64,000 bases of DNA from Phialocephala subalpina (lineage: Eukaryota; Ascomycota; Leotiomycetes; Helotiales; Mollisiaceae). Position numbers and translations under genes: made by a program. The notes under the pieces are model-generated. The model saw only the letters and a program-made list of their open reading frames with translations, was not told the DNA's origin and did no database searches. Below, in pieces: positions 22,516 to 33,620 of this stretch (its first letter is position 1; each line of letters starts with the position of its first letter). The stretch is from positions 428,317 through 492,316 of the forward strand of contig FJOG01000035.1 of assembly GCA_900073065.1 (NCBI GenBank). The letters run 5' to 3'.

Positions 22516-22703
22516 ATACTCCTACTATAGTGGTAACGCCATGAGTTTTAGTGTTCTAGGGAAGACACCAAGCTACTGTGCGGGCTGAAATCCCAACTCC
22601 CACCACCTCTCACCAAACCCGGAACATCCACTCCTATGTTAGGCAATAATTACATCCTCTTTGTCTCAATATGCCCTCCGTGGTCCGTCAAACATCACTC
22701 CTC

Positions 22704-22988
22704 TCAATAGTTATATATATACTCCTCCTCTTCGTCTTTTGAAATTTTATCTTGGGTCTTGGTCGGCGCGGGCTGTGGATGCAAGTTTTGCTTCATACTT
22801 GGTGATTTTGCTTTCTGCTTCTGAGTTGCGTTTGGTGACTTTGGTATTGTTTCGTTGGTGGGGAGAGGGTGTCTGCATTTCCGGCGGCTGTTCTTGAAGG
22901 GTGAAGTAGAGGTTTGACGGCCGAGGCAGGCTGTGAGGCAGAGGAAGGAGAAGAAGATTATTGTTGTTGTGGTAGTGATGATTGGCAT
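22704..22988 (-). CDS. 94-residue protein with N-terminal membrane/signal segment, tandem family
   Basis: A single frame from ATG 22988 to the stop at 22704. It begins MPIITTTTTIIFFSFLCLTA, a hydrophobic segment that could be a signal peptide or anchor, followed by CLGRQTSTSPFKNSRRKCRH. A Pro/Lys/Gln-rich, probably disordered region follows, ending in an acidic DEEEEYIYNY tail. It has the same length (94 residues) and the same start as the gene at 23293-23577. The upstream DNA from the start codon outwards is also alike. Unknown function; a small secreted or single-pass protein is the best guess. Confidence 0.55.
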   Translation of the reverse strand: MPIITTTTTIIFFSFLCLTACLGRQTSTSPFKNSRRKCRHPLPTNETIPKSPNATQKQKAKSPSMKQNLHPQPAPTKTQDKISKDEEEEYIYNY

Positions 22989-23093
22989 TTTGAGCGTTAG
23001 TGTGGTTCCTGATTGACTCGAGTGTGTTTGAAATGCTTTGTTTTGTCTTTTAAGTTTGTTCTTGACAAGTTCGCACTTGAAGTGGGAGTTTGA

Positions 23094-23190
23094 ATATGGA
23101 CTGGGAAGTCTCACGTGGTATATCTCTTGTACTCTTTTGTCTAAACCGGAACGTGCAAATGGGAATCTGGAAGCGGCCCGTTCCGAGAAC
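23094..23190 (-). promoter_or_regulatory. Shared promoter block, copy A
   Basis: Order from the gene outward: ATATGGACTGGGAA, CTCACGTGGTATATCT (E-box 23112-23117), GGGAATCTGGAAGCGGCCCG, TTCCGAG. The last group starts 173 bp upstream of ATG 22988. Confidence 0.55.
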
Positions 23191-23292
23191 GTCATAATCT
23201 ACTACTTTACCAGGACTTTGGTCCCAACATCACTCTCACAACACCCCCACCAAAGTCCAAGTATCTGCACCAGCATCGCGCGGCGAAATCCG

Positions 23293-23577
23293 TCAAGTCC
23301 GTCTCCCTGATCCAAAGAATTTTAACATGGAACCTCCGAATGCTGCATCCGTTGGATCACTGAGCTTGCTGGTCCTGTTCCCTTGATTTTGAACTGGGTG
23401 TTTGGGCGAAGATGGTTGCGAGCTGGCTTTCGCGCAAGGGTGGTGTTCTTTCGCTAGGAGTAGAGTCCTTCTTGCTGCTTGCTTCCTTCTTTTAGCGTTT
23501 CGAAGGCCGAAGTAGGTGCTGGCTGTGATGCAGGTTGTGGTGAGGAGGACGATGGTGGTTGTGAGGATGATTGGCAT
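23293..23577 (-). CDS. 94-residue protein with N-terminal membrane/signal segment, tandem family
   Basis: ATG at 23577, stop at 23293. The product opens MPIILTTTIVLLTTTCITAS, a strong hydrophobic helix, followed by TYFGLRNAKRRKQAARRTLL, a highly basic juxtamembrane stretch, then a polar tail ending SMLKFFGSGRRT. Same length as its neighbour 22704-22988. The nucleotides around the start codon (TCAAAATGCCAATCATC) are identical in both genes. With the 42-residue gene and the Lys-rich gene it forms a four-member minus-strand array. The hydrophobic-basic arrangement fits a signal-anchor protein; no known domain was recognised. Confidence 0.55.
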   Translation of the reverse strand: MPIILTTTIVLLTTTCITASTYFGLRNAKRRKQAARRTLLLAKEHHPCAKASSQPSSPKHPVQNQGNRTSKLSDPTDAAFGGSMLKFFGSGRRT

Positions 23578-23689
23578 TTTGACTATTTGGATGGCTGGTT
23601 TTTGATATGAAGATCCAAGTGTGTTTGAGCTGTTATCGCGTGTCTTTGGGTGTATTTCTGAGGTGGAGTGAACTCGAACTTGGATGTTT

Positions 23690-23795
23690 ATATATGGACT
23701 GGGAAAGAGAAACTAGATGCTCACGTGATATATCTGCTCTAATTGAAGCTGGGTAGCGTATTTGGGAATCTTGAAGCGGTTAGTTCCGAGATCTG
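23690..23795 (-). promoter_or_regulatory. Shared promoter block, copy B
   Basis: TATATATGGACTGGGAA, then CTCACGTGATATATCT (E-box 23722-23727), then GGGAATCTTGAAGCGG and TTCCGAG. The last group starts 187 bp upstream of ATG 23577, close to the spacing in copies A and C. Confidence 0.55.
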
Positions 23796-24391
23796 AGGAC
23801 GCCAATCTGTGTCTGTCAAAGTTGCATACAATAACAAGAGGCTAGAATATCCCGGTTTCTCAAGTTGGACTTGCAATTTTCATTTTCAAGGTCTTTTCGC
23901 ATTCCTTTATTCCCAGTCTTCTGTTCGACCCAGGTTTGTTGGCAAAATAATAGATATACTCTCATGATTCGAGCGCTAAGAAGGTTCTCAGAAGTAGAAA
24001 GAGAAGCAGTGCCAATAGTTCACAGTCGCGTGGTCGTCAGAGGAGCTTGGGGATTGAGCTTCAAACTTGGACAGGGACTTGACCGAAGCTCGAGAGAAGC
24101 ATACTTGAGTGGCTATTTAAACATCTTGGATAAAAGCCTCTTACACTACCTGTTGGATGGGGACTGGCCTGTAAACCCGAATCGTGTTGGAATTTGTTGG
24201 TTCCAATCAGAAGTTTCAGTGACTTTGTTGCTCTCAGCACCCTATAATTCAGAATGGCATTGAATCACAATTACGGACGCTATGATAGGTTACAACCCTT
24301 GTTCCATACGTACACAACAACATCATCAAACATCCCGTTTTTGAGAAATCACTTGTCTTTGATACCAACATTCAAAGAATTCGAAAACAAA
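23796..24391. other. Intergenic, no gene supported
   Basis: A 132-codon frame (23865-24263, plus) has no recognisable motif and begins in a promoter-like region. Nothing else was seen. Confidence 0.4.
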
Positions 24392-24970
24392 ATGTCACAC
24401 AGACTATGTTGGAAGTGCGGAGGACGCGGTTGCCAACTTTGCTAAAGAAGCAATCCAACCCCCTCAAAGCAACCAAAAAACCCCAAACCAGCCTTCTAAT
24501 ACCAGCCGACCCTCAGTTTCATCCACTTCGAGAGTCCAGCCAACGAACTTAAACCGCGACAAGCCAAAACGAGAACAACACACAACACCATCAGCTTCCA
24601 AAAGCTACAACAAGGATGAGGATAAGATGATGAGGTCCCGACAAACCAACTACGAGTCTCTCTCCCCTCCAGAACGCTAGAAGCAGGAAGACTGGGCCCA
24701 GTCAAAACTCCGCGGTGGTCTGGCACCATGTCCCAGCGCATTCCTCTGGGGCAGGCAAAGGGCGGGTATCGGTGCCACGGTGAAGAGCATTTCATCACCG
24801 ACAATCTGCTAGTGGAAGAGAAAGGAGGGTATTATCACACCGAGAGACCGTTTTTATTTCCTGGGCAAGTATAACGATTGGTGGGGAGAGATTTTATGGA
24901 CCGATTTATGATACGAAGGAGGAGGTTGCGAGTAATCCGCGCTTTATGAAAGGAAGAAGAGGGATAAAAT
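24392..24970 (+). pseudogene. Decayed gene with zinc-ribbon start and GYRC/H motif
   Basis: A 17-codon frame (24392-24445) encodes MSHRLCWKCGGRGCQLC, a compact C-x2-C-x4-C-x2-C. After its stop, coding traces continue in shifting frames: a Gln/Pro/Ser-rich stretch, then CPSAFLWGRQ, then in another frame GYRCHGEEHFITDNLLVEE and KGGYYHTERP (about 24755-24870), then FYGPIYDTKEEVASNPRF (about 24893-24946). To my recollection this order resembles a class of small leotiomycete proteins, but I cannot confirm it. Several stops and at least two frame changes interrupt it, so I call it a pseudogene. Introns cannot explain all breaks because plausible donors are absent at the frame changes. Confidence 0.5.
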
Positions 24971-25937
24971 TAAGCATGCGGAGATGGTGTAGAAGATGGA
25001 GGACTGTGTGGAGATGAAGCGACAGAGGGGGGAGAGTGCAATTGTGACCGAAGAGGATCTACGAAAGATGGGATATGATCCCAAAAGAGGAATGTTCCGT
25101 TGAGGGTGGAGTTTGGTTCACTATGTCGGAGGCACACGAACGAATCATTGTTGGGAATAGAGACCTCGACGGTCCTCGCAGCTTTGAGCAAAAACTCCTG
25201 ACCGCATGTCCTACATAATGTTCAATATTACATCGTGCATTTATATCGTCGCTTAATATTAGGAGATATATGGTCTGACAGGCACTTGCTGTTTTGCTGA
25301 CTGCGTATGTAAATATGAATATGGTAAGGAGGGGTTGTCCTTGTGAGACAGGTGGGGTAAGATTTAGACTCACGAAGCTACGCATCCAGAGGGCCACAAT
25401 ATTTCTAAATGGCTTCATTCGAGAACATATATTGAATACTTCACGTCGGGCATTGGAACTCAGGGTACTTCCTGGAACGAGAATAGTGGGGTGGTTTGGT
25501 AGTTGTAAGTCATGAGAGGCACTTGCGAGAGGGAATTGTACTTTAATCGACGAAGAGAATCCGGAAGTTGTGAAATGTGATGCTCAATTTATGAAGAGCT
25601 ACTTTACAAAAGGCCGTTCATTTGCTCTTGAGTATTTACCACCGTAACTCCAATCATCTCTCATCAAGCAAGCGGAGGTGTTAGAAGCCGTCCTCGAATA
25701 TCAGCAACAGCTATCCTGCCTGCAAATCGTTATGCCGCTTCCCATTCCTCGTTGTCCCGTTCAATGTGTTCATAACCAGCAACTCCGACTTACAAAATGC
25801 AGCTGTGATGTTCCCATTGTGAAAGTCCCCGGCTATATGGTAGAATCATGGGGTTGTTTTGCCTTGCGAAAAATGAAAAATAAAGGACTCAGTGTCGCAG
25901 AATATTGTTACAAAATCAAACATACCATCGTATCATC
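24971..25937. other. Intergenic, no gene supported
   Basis: AT-rich; 3' region of the minus-strand gene to the right. No frame with recognisable features. Confidence 0.4.
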
Positions 25938-28130
25938 TCAAATCCAGTTTCCGGGGGGCATGTTAGATTCGGAGGCATCAATACCTCGGTCGACGTGCAC
26001 GATATTCTCGTCGACTTCTTGTGAGCCAGAGCTGTTGGTGCGTGCCTTACGGTACCAGCTGATTGATTTTCTTCTCAGTGCGCTACCCCGCTTGAAGATT
26101 CTCTCTGCCTTGTTTCTCGGAAAGATGGGTGTTGGACTGGCTGTCTCCTGAAGAGGTTCTCGTGCTGGAGTAGCCTTGCTAGGAGAAGGGGAGCGACACA
26201 TCCACTGGGACTCTGAAATGGACAAGGCATTTATCTCCTCAGCCGTCAAGGCGTCATCTTCATCTTGGCGTTCGATGTTATCTGCCGTATTGGATTTGAC
26301 AAAGTGTGCCGTTGTTGAGCGACGATGCTTGCGAAATGTGACGTTAGACATGGAACCCGATGAGAAGATATTCAATGCCGGAGGAGTATTCATGCCTCGT
26401 CGTTTGGCAATAGGATTTGACCACGGAACTGGCTTTCGTTTAATCGTGGGATTGGCTAACGAAGGAGTGCTCGGAAGCATAGGCCATGCTTCTCCAATGC
26501 CTGAAGATACAGATGCTCCTTCGGGAGTATGGATCTTTGGGGGAGTCGCAAGGAGATCGGTGTCATCCATCGGATCGGAGTCTGACTTCAAAGATGGAAT
26601 CCTACGAGTAGCCGGGCTAGAGTAGAGAACTTCTACGATCTTCGCTACACCAACTTCAACTTCAGGCTCTGGAGATCCGGTGTCTCGGTCCAGGTATGGC
26701 ATCAGCGAAGGAGTGACTGACGGAGAGCGAGATACGATAGACGAATTCCTAGAGTGACGTCTCCTTGGACTTCTGCGGATTGGTAATTCAGGAAGGGGTC
26801 TGTTAAGCAGTTCGGTGAATTTGGAATTCCTGATCTTCGTTTGCGATGGAGGTCCATTTGCTGATGTTGGCTCTTCAATGACGGGTTCTGAGAACTTAGA
26901 AATATGGATAGACGGTCTACGCCGAACTATTCTCAATGGTGACACTTCAGCAGAGGTCTCAAAGGTATCCTCATCTTCCTCCTCCTGTGCAGGACTCTCC
27001 GGAATATCTTCGAGGGCTTCATCGAAGGCTTCGTCAAAGGTGTCGTCGAAGGTCTCATCAAAGGTGTCGTCAAAGGCCGCGCCAACTTCATTCAACAATG
27101 CTGTGGACTCTGATACAGGAAACTTTGGCGAACAGTCCGTGCATGGCGAATGAGGTGTATCCAGAAAGGGAAAATCAAAGCTCTTGATCTCTAAGATGGC
27201 TTGGAGGTCTTCGGGGAGAAGCTCTCGGGATTCATGTATCATGGTGCGCGGATGGCCTACTGGAATGAGCTCCAACAACTCGAGACTCTCCCAAGATCGG
27301 TAGTGGAACTTGAAGACAATAAAGGGGGCATTTTTCGTATCTTTCAGATGCCAGTCGTAGAATTTTGCCTCCTCCGGATATTCGTACAGGCCCTCGCTAG
27401 GTGATCTAAATCCGCAAAGTCAGCATGAATATTACAGCGTATCTCAAACCAAGCAAAAACAACCGTAACGTGGTTTGACTTACGCAATTCCATAGGCTTC
27501 TTGATCCCGCCATGTATCAGGTTCAGGGAGAATTCTATGGCGTCCCGACGCACGGAAGCACAATATCTCGATAAGCCCACCATCATTGGCAACAGACTGT
27601 TCCTCGGGGTCTTTGGCGTTTGCGAAGTAGAAGGGTCGTTTTTCCAAGCCATTATTCTTCCACATCTCGCCATCGTATTCGTAGTTCCATCTCGGATCTG
27701 GATCGAAGAGGCCCTGCATGACTTTGCCTTTGGGTGCTTTCGCCGCATCAACTCCCCAAGACGCAATATGCCTGCCATTCATGAATAACTTGAAGTAGAA
27801 GTATTTCGAGTGCTTCAACGCTGCCTCCTGGATGTTATATCGAAGCCAGAATTGCGCGCCTGGTCCAATTGTCAGCTTTGTCCGTCTATCTATGGGCAGT
27901 GACCTACCTGCGATTGAAGGAATGTAGACCGAGCACGTTGTATTCCTGCCTAGAAGAGAATCTGCCTTGCTGAACTTCACAGCTGCTGGAGGATCCCAAT
28001 CTGACCAACTCTCTTTTCGTTTGGGGCTTCGATTGGAGAATTGGGAGCTCTCGGGGTGTGGGAATTCCGGATGCGTTGCCAACTCTAATTGCGATACCAC
28101 GTCGAACTTGATTCCGGATTGGGTAGGCAT
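25938..28130 (-). CDS. Large fungal protein of unknown function, globular N-half, disordered C-half
   Basis: Three minus-strand exons (28130-27908, 27859-27484, 27405-25938) give 688 residues. Residues about 50-240 look globular and aromatic-rich, with blocks such as AQFWLRYNIQEAALKHSKYFYFKLFMNGRHIASWG, WNYEYDGEMW, GLIEILCFRA, PEEAKFYDWHL and APFIVFKFHYRSWESLELLELIP. The remainder is acidic and then Ser/Pro/Arg-rich. An Asp/Phe-rich near-repeat (FDDTFDETFDDTFDEAFDEA) sits near residue 310. I do not recognise a named domain; the pattern is typical of conserved hypothetical fungal proteins. The frame is open upstream to 28451, but the first ATG before conserved sequence is at 28130 (MPTQSG). 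Intron 1 (48 nt) is a multiple of three and stop-free, so retention would add 16 residues. Confidence 0.75.
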
Positions 28131-29007
28131 TGTGCTAGAGAGATCAGAATGTTGGACTGCGCAAGCATAGACAATGGGTTTGAAGGAATATTTTTGGCGT
28201 TGTGGGAAATGGTTGCGATCTAGGTCAAGAGGAGGTCTACTCGCTTGAGAAAACAAACCATTTTGGACGAAGTGGCGACGAGGACGCAACGAAGAAACAG
28301 GTGAATTCGCGGCGCGAAGTTGAACTTCAAACGAAAAAGAGCCAATCAGTTTAGAGTATTTCAGTAGTTGAATGTCAGGCCAGACGAAAGGACTTTGGCG
28401 GCGAATATGATCAGCTTGCTGACCCAGTCCAAAGTCTTTTGAGTAGCCCAAAATTGTGCGATTCTCGACATCAGCAAAGTGTCAACAGCGTATTTGCTAG
28501 GAAGCCCTCGAGTCCTACATGATCATTGCTCGCTCACTCGTGGCATTCAGGGCAAAAACGAGGGGAAGGGAGTACCGTGTTTGACTATCGGTGAGAAAGC
28601 CGTAAAGTCGACTTCCATTTCGATCAAATTCGAATCAATTACAAAGAGAATAGGGTCTCGGGATAGGTCGTTGCCTTGAGGGTGTTCAGTTCCTTATGGC
28701 GGGTCTGATCCTTTCTCCGTTGCATACACCGAGGACGGAAAGGCATTATTTAGCCAATGACATGGCCGTTAGCCAACCACCATTAGCCAACAACCATTCT
28801 GCGGCATGATTGCAACACAGGAGCGTTTGGATTTTGGCCATTCGAGCAGGACTTTCATCGAGCAACATTACGAGATGCGTAGCACATATTCCGCTAAGAT
28901 TATATGCTCACTCGAGGAAACCCCTGCAGACGATAAATTTGCTAAGGTAGCTTTTTTGATGCTTCCATTCCTTATGTACAAACCCCTCCAGGACCTTCTG
29001 TACTAGC
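28131..29007. other. Intergenic; promoter of the 28130 gene and 3' region of NDUFS5
   Basis: No gene seen. Three exact TTAGCCAA boxes (28750-28757, 28769-28776, 28783-28790) cluster within 41 bp and could be CCAAT-type or other factor sites. The open frame 28131-28451 upstream of the gene starts at TTG and is probably leader. Confidence 0.45.
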
Positions 29008-29477
29008 TCACTTGCCCAGCACAGCTTTGGTATCCTCTTCCTTGTCCAACAGTCCCAAATTTCTTATCGCGCCGGCCTTTGGTGCATCGTCTCGAGGGTG
29101 GGCAGCTTCCGCTTTTCTGTATGCTGTTTGTAATGCGCGCACTCTCGTAGCCTGGAGAAAGACCCCTCGTCAGCACCTGGTTCGTGTACAAAGAACGTGG
29201 GCGTATTGTGCAGCCAAGCCACAACCCACCTCTTTCTTGTGATGTAAGCACTCATAGTAATCCTCCAACACCGGTACACATTTCTTCTTTCCTGAGTCGT
29301 CTTCGGAATTGGTGTTCACGACGTAGCAAGCTAAGACCTCTTGCCAGAAGGGAAAACAGCGTGACGGACCTGCGGCATTCGTTAGCCATTGAGCTGCAGA
29401 CAGCAGTTTCCAAGGGACAAAGAGGATGCAGACGGTATCAATAACTTACCTCCGTTGAGCCCATAGCCGGAAGACAT
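29008..29477 (-). CDS. NADH:ubiquinone oxidoreductase subunit NDUFS5 (complex I 15 kDa)
   Basis: Three minus-strand exons (29477-29450, 29369-29230, 29151-29008) give 103 residues, right for this subunit. The start MSSGYGLNGGPSRCFPFW matches the family. Twin CX9C motifs are exact: Cys14/Cys24 and Cys40/Cys50. Such proteins are imported and oxidised by Mia40 in the intermembrane space and sit on the IMS face of the complex I membrane arm. The C-terminal helix carries RVRALQTAYRKAEAAHPRDDAPKAG, ending DTKAVLGK. It is divergent from SEC39, with only 196 bp between the two ATGs. Confidence 0.93.
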
Positions 29478-29673
29478 CTTGAGTGGTCAGTGGAATGAAC
29501 TTTGTGGTTCTGCTTCGAGTGAGGTACGTTGGAGATGTCGCGGGAGCGATCAAGCTAGTGCTGCAGTGGTGCCCTGAATTCGAGGCTGCCACAGAAAGTT
29601 GGACAGCGATGACAAGCTCTCCAGACATTCTTCTCAGAACAGTTCCTCTAGTCCTCATGGACTTTTTCAAGAA
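29478..29673. promoter_or_regulatory. Compact bidirectional promoter NDUFS5 / SEC39
   Basis: Only 196 bp separate the start codons of the two divergent genes, so the 5' UTRs and core promoters must overlap or abut. No TATA box is evident. Confidence 0.5.
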
Positions 29674-32603
29674 ATGGCTCTATCAGATCTAACGCCAGCT
29701 AAAGCTGTATTGCTCTCCGTTCAGTTGGCCAGCAGAGCAGACATTTCTACTCTCAGAACACTTGTTTCTATACATCGGAAGACCCTACGCATAGAACTCG
29801 TCTTGCGCATTCTCCTCAGCCAGCTCCCGGAGAGTCTTGATTCCTCGGACTATGTCCCTTTTCTGGAAGATTTGGTAGCTGGCAATCTTTCGGACGCCAC
29901 GGATTTCGAATTCGATACTTCCTTAGTCGACGAACTCAACGATGCGGAAGCAAAGAAGAAGGTCCGGAAACTCAACTTGCTATCTTTAGCATGGCCAAAT
30001 GCTCCCGCAGATGTACCTGCAGATCCCCTCGTTCTCTTTCTCATACACAGGTCCATTCGAATCGACCAAAGCACCGGTCTAATCACACAAATACCAGAGC
30101 TACTCGCTCCATTTCTACACCATTCCCCTGATTTACGAACATGGATGATCTCCATTATACTACCTCTACTTCGTCTGAACTACGAATACCATCCGACTGA
30201 AGGCTTAAACCTCACAATTCCCAAATTTGAAGCTTTAGACGATCGAGCTGGAGTTGCATTACTCCTGAATCGCACTGGTACAGCAGATGGTAGCCATGAT
30301 ACCACAGTTGGACGAGATTTGCGAGGCTTGGTGGGACCATGGATGTACGGAGATACAAGGTTAAAGCGGAGAAAACTTGAAAAGAGCTCTTCCTTCAGCG
30401 TGCAGTCTGTGGAAGCCTTGGACGAAAGCTCTGTCACGAATCACAAATACACTGGGTGGGAAGAGGTTCTGAAGTGGCTCATTTACCAAGCTGATACCTC
30501 GTGGAAGACGGCTGTTGAAGCTATCGAGCAGTGGGATGGACCTGGGGATGTTGATCTGGGAGGATATGAAGATGGTACTATGTGGTTGGATGAGGACGAC
30601 CAGCAACATCTGGAACGAAGATATGCTCGATCAGTGTTGGCAGTTGCATATCTTATCACCGAAGAATCCGAGGAGGCATTGAAAGGAGTCCAGCGAATAC
30701 TGACTCGAATCATTGTCCTTCTTGATCAAGACAGGATACCGACGCTACAAGCTGCTTGCGCTATTCTATCACCCGTCGCAAGTTTTGAAAGCAGTATTCT
30801 GGCCCCTAAGAATGTTGCTTTCCTCCGAAATGACCTTCTGGATGATCAAAATATCCTGACTACACCGAAGGAAGAATCGATAAGACTACTCCATGCCCTA
30901 TTGATCAGCGCAAATTTATGCACCCGAATGGGTTGTCCAATGAACATCAGAAAAGCCGGAGAGCTTGCATTTGTGCAGGATGAGCACGACCAGATGTCGC
31001 GATTTGCATCAGTAATGCTTCGAGTAGTAAATGGCCCGAAAGAGGACGATAAATATTGGATAAGGATGAGAAATGAGATGCTGTGGCTGCGAAGCTGGGG
31101 CGCTGAGGAACTTTCGGAAGGTGCAGATACCTCAATTGGAAGAGGCATATTTGGGAAGATACCGAAGGAGCGAATTGAGGTGGAGTTCCTAAAAGCACTT
31201 TTGACGAATACCCGTGAGTTTCCTCGACCATCTCAACTTTGGTTATACTGACGACATAGGCTACAACCTCGCTACTTCAATCTACGAGACCTCGATTGAT
31301 GCTCCATTACCACCGAGAATTCTTCACGACACTGTGATCTCTGCCGCAATGAATGCATTTGATAATGCATCGAATGCAAGTAGATCTCGGGGTGGAGTGA
31401 AAAAATGCGATGAGATGTGAGTACTCCCAATAATACTCTGCCGTCCCATTTCTAACCCTTTTCAGACTGGAAGTGTTCCACGAGGCCCTGAAGGCTTCCG
31501 AGGTGCGTGATGAGTTGACCGCGCTCACTCAGGTCACGGATGAGATTGGAAATTACCGTCTGGTCTTGAAGCAAGGCGAGCCTTTCAAGCCTGTCAACCT
31601 GCGTGCCCATAGCGATCCGATCTCGATCATTGGAAAAATCCTCTACCAAAACTCCCGAAGTTACACCAAGATCAGAGACTTCGTCGAAATTGGCAACAAC
31701 ATGGTTCTAGCAGGTCTGACTGCTCGAGACGAAAACGATATCCGATCCCGAGTTATGCCCAAAGACGTCAAAGAAGAGCAACTGATTGCGGAGAAGCGCG
31801 TTGTTAGCATGTGCATCGATGCAGCTCTGTCCGAAGACGACTTTGAGACTGCATATTCGTACGTCGTTACTCATCTGAAGGACGTTGCTGGCCCTGCGCA
31901 CGTCCGAACCCCCGAACTCGAGAGAAAGAAGTCTGGCCTGTTTGCAGAACCACCCCCAAAGATCATTGATGACTGGTCTTGGAAAGCGGCCCTGGAAGCT
32001 GGAAAGTATCGACGGACTGCTCTGACCATCAAGCCTACACATCTCGGCAACACTACTAGCAACATGGACATTCGGCACCTTGAGCAGCGGATGGAATGTC
32101 TTTCACATGCCCTCCGACTAGGGCCACGTGCAGCATTGCAGGAGATTCTGAATGTCTACCGTCGCTGTGAGGAAGAGCTGGAGTCGCTTGTCAAGCAAGA
32201 AGCGGAGCAAGAGGCTGCATGGGATGCCCAAATGGACGACGAATCGAACATGCCAGGCGGTTTCGCTGCTACACCAATGAAGAAGAACACGACTACCAGT
32301 AGCTCAAGGGCTGTCGAAGAGGCACCCATGTCGTTGTTTGATCTCTCACGTGCAAGCATGGCCAGGGCACAAAGTGGCTTCTCAGCTTTGTCAATGCTTC
32401 GAGGAAGCAATGGCGACCAGCGGGCACGCTCAGATCCTACTTCGAGTGGTGAGGGATCGAGAGTGGTGTCGCCAACTACAGATGGTTCGAAGCCGATGAG
32501 GAAGCGAGACCAACTAAAAAATGCGGCTGTTGGTGGACTTGCTAGTGGTATTGGCTGGGTTCTGGGAGCACCGACCCCTCATAGGAGCGATGACGAAGAT
32601 TGA
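29674..32603 (+). CDS. Sec39 domain protein, Dsl1 tethering complex subunit
   Basis: Three exons (29674-31213, 31260-31416, 31466-32603) give 944 residues. The protein is almost wholly alpha-helical. It opens MALSDLTPAKAVLLSVQLAS and shows Sec39-family blocks: LHHSPDLRTWMISIILPLL, RRYARSVLAVAYLITEES and KLRAH-type helices near SRSYTKIRDFVEIGNNM. In yeast Sec39 works with Dsl1 and Tip20 and ER SNAREs to tether COPI vesicles at the ER; human NBAS is related. The frame is open upstream to a TTG at 29599, but ATG 29674 gives the natural start. The C-terminus is Ser-rich and polar (PMRKRDQLKNAAVGGLASGIGW). All introns are canonical. Confidence 0.88.
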
Positions 32604-32816
32604 TTGTTTGGCGCTAGATCATTATCACTGAGCATTGCAAATTAGCGGGCGTTTTGGAAAGGTCGAAGCATACACGGCGCTAAAGGGTCATGAATGATCG
32701 CGGATGTTTATACCCCAAACAACGGTTTCTTGATAGTGCATATAAGACCATGAAACTTTGCATTTTTCGCTGTATCAAACAGCCCTGGCTACAATCATTC
32801 CCATCATGATCATTAC

Positions 32817-33620
32817 TCATTTCTTAGCATCAGCCGCCATTCCACTCTGTACCCACGCCTTTGCTTTCTCAGCTTGCTCCTTCATCTTCGCCGGGTCCTT
32901 CGACAACTCCTTCATCTTATGAGGATCCGGAACATGTCGACCCTTCTCAACACCAGGTCTAGCAAGCATCCTCTCATCCCACGCCTTCAGAGCTGGAAAC
33001 TCATCGATGTCGACACCGGCCCAGAAAGCGGCTGTTACCCAGCCCCAGTGCGCGATATCGGCGATAGTACATTTGTCGCCGACGAGGTAGCCGGAGGTAG
33101 ATTTCTCAAGTTGGGTGTTCAGGACCCCGTAGAGGCGCCGGGTTTCGTTGACGTAGCGGTTCACGCCGTATTCGATGCGTTCTCGGGCGTAGCGGTTGAA
33201 GTGGTTGGCTTGGCCTTGCATTGGTCCTACGCCTGCGTTGAGGAAGAAGAGCTAGGTTTGTTAGCTGAATACATAGAAATTTTGTCAAATGAAGTTTACC
33301 CAATTGGTCATCTCATAATATTCTCTCGTTCCTTTGGGGTAGGAGATCTTGTAGTCTTTATCATATTGATCGACCAGGTACTGCTGGATGCTTCCAGACT
33401 CAAAGAGTCGAATCGTCTTTCCATCCGTGAACGTATCAGTCAGAGCTGGAATTCGTCCATTGGGGTTAATGTCTAGGAACCATGGCTCTTTCTGGGTGTT
33501 CTTTGAGATATCAATCTTCGTAAATTCGTATGGCAACCCAAGTTCCTCGAGAGTGATGGAGATCTTGATCCCATTGGGAGTTTGGGTCGTGTAGAGATGA
33601 ATATTGGGACGGGTAGCCAT
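32817..33620 (-). CDS. Glutathione S-transferase, Ure2-like
   Basis: Two minus-strand exons (33620-33300, 33251-32817) give 251 residues. The N-terminal thioredoxin fold reads IHLYTTQTPNGIKISITLEELGLPYE, with NPNGRIPALTD and the glutathione-contacting ESGSIQQYL (Glu-Ser). The C-terminal helical domain has the N-capping type GYLVGDKCTIADIAHWGWV. The TPNG start (instead of a Tyr or Cys active residue) is characteristic of the fungal Ure2/YghU-like group, which use Asn or backbone groups with glutathione and often act in peroxide or disulfide reduction. The C-terminus is Lys-rich. An upstream in-frame ATG at 33668 exists, but 33620 (MATRPNIHLY) fits the family. Confidence 0.92.

Noticed and set aside
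23865..24263. 132-codon plus-strand frame
   Set aside because: No motif, no homology I recognise, begins inside a promoter-like area.
28131..28451. N-terminal extension of the 28130 gene
   Set aside because: Begins at TTG, is rich in leader-like composition, and a good ATG (MPTQSG) starts the conserved part.
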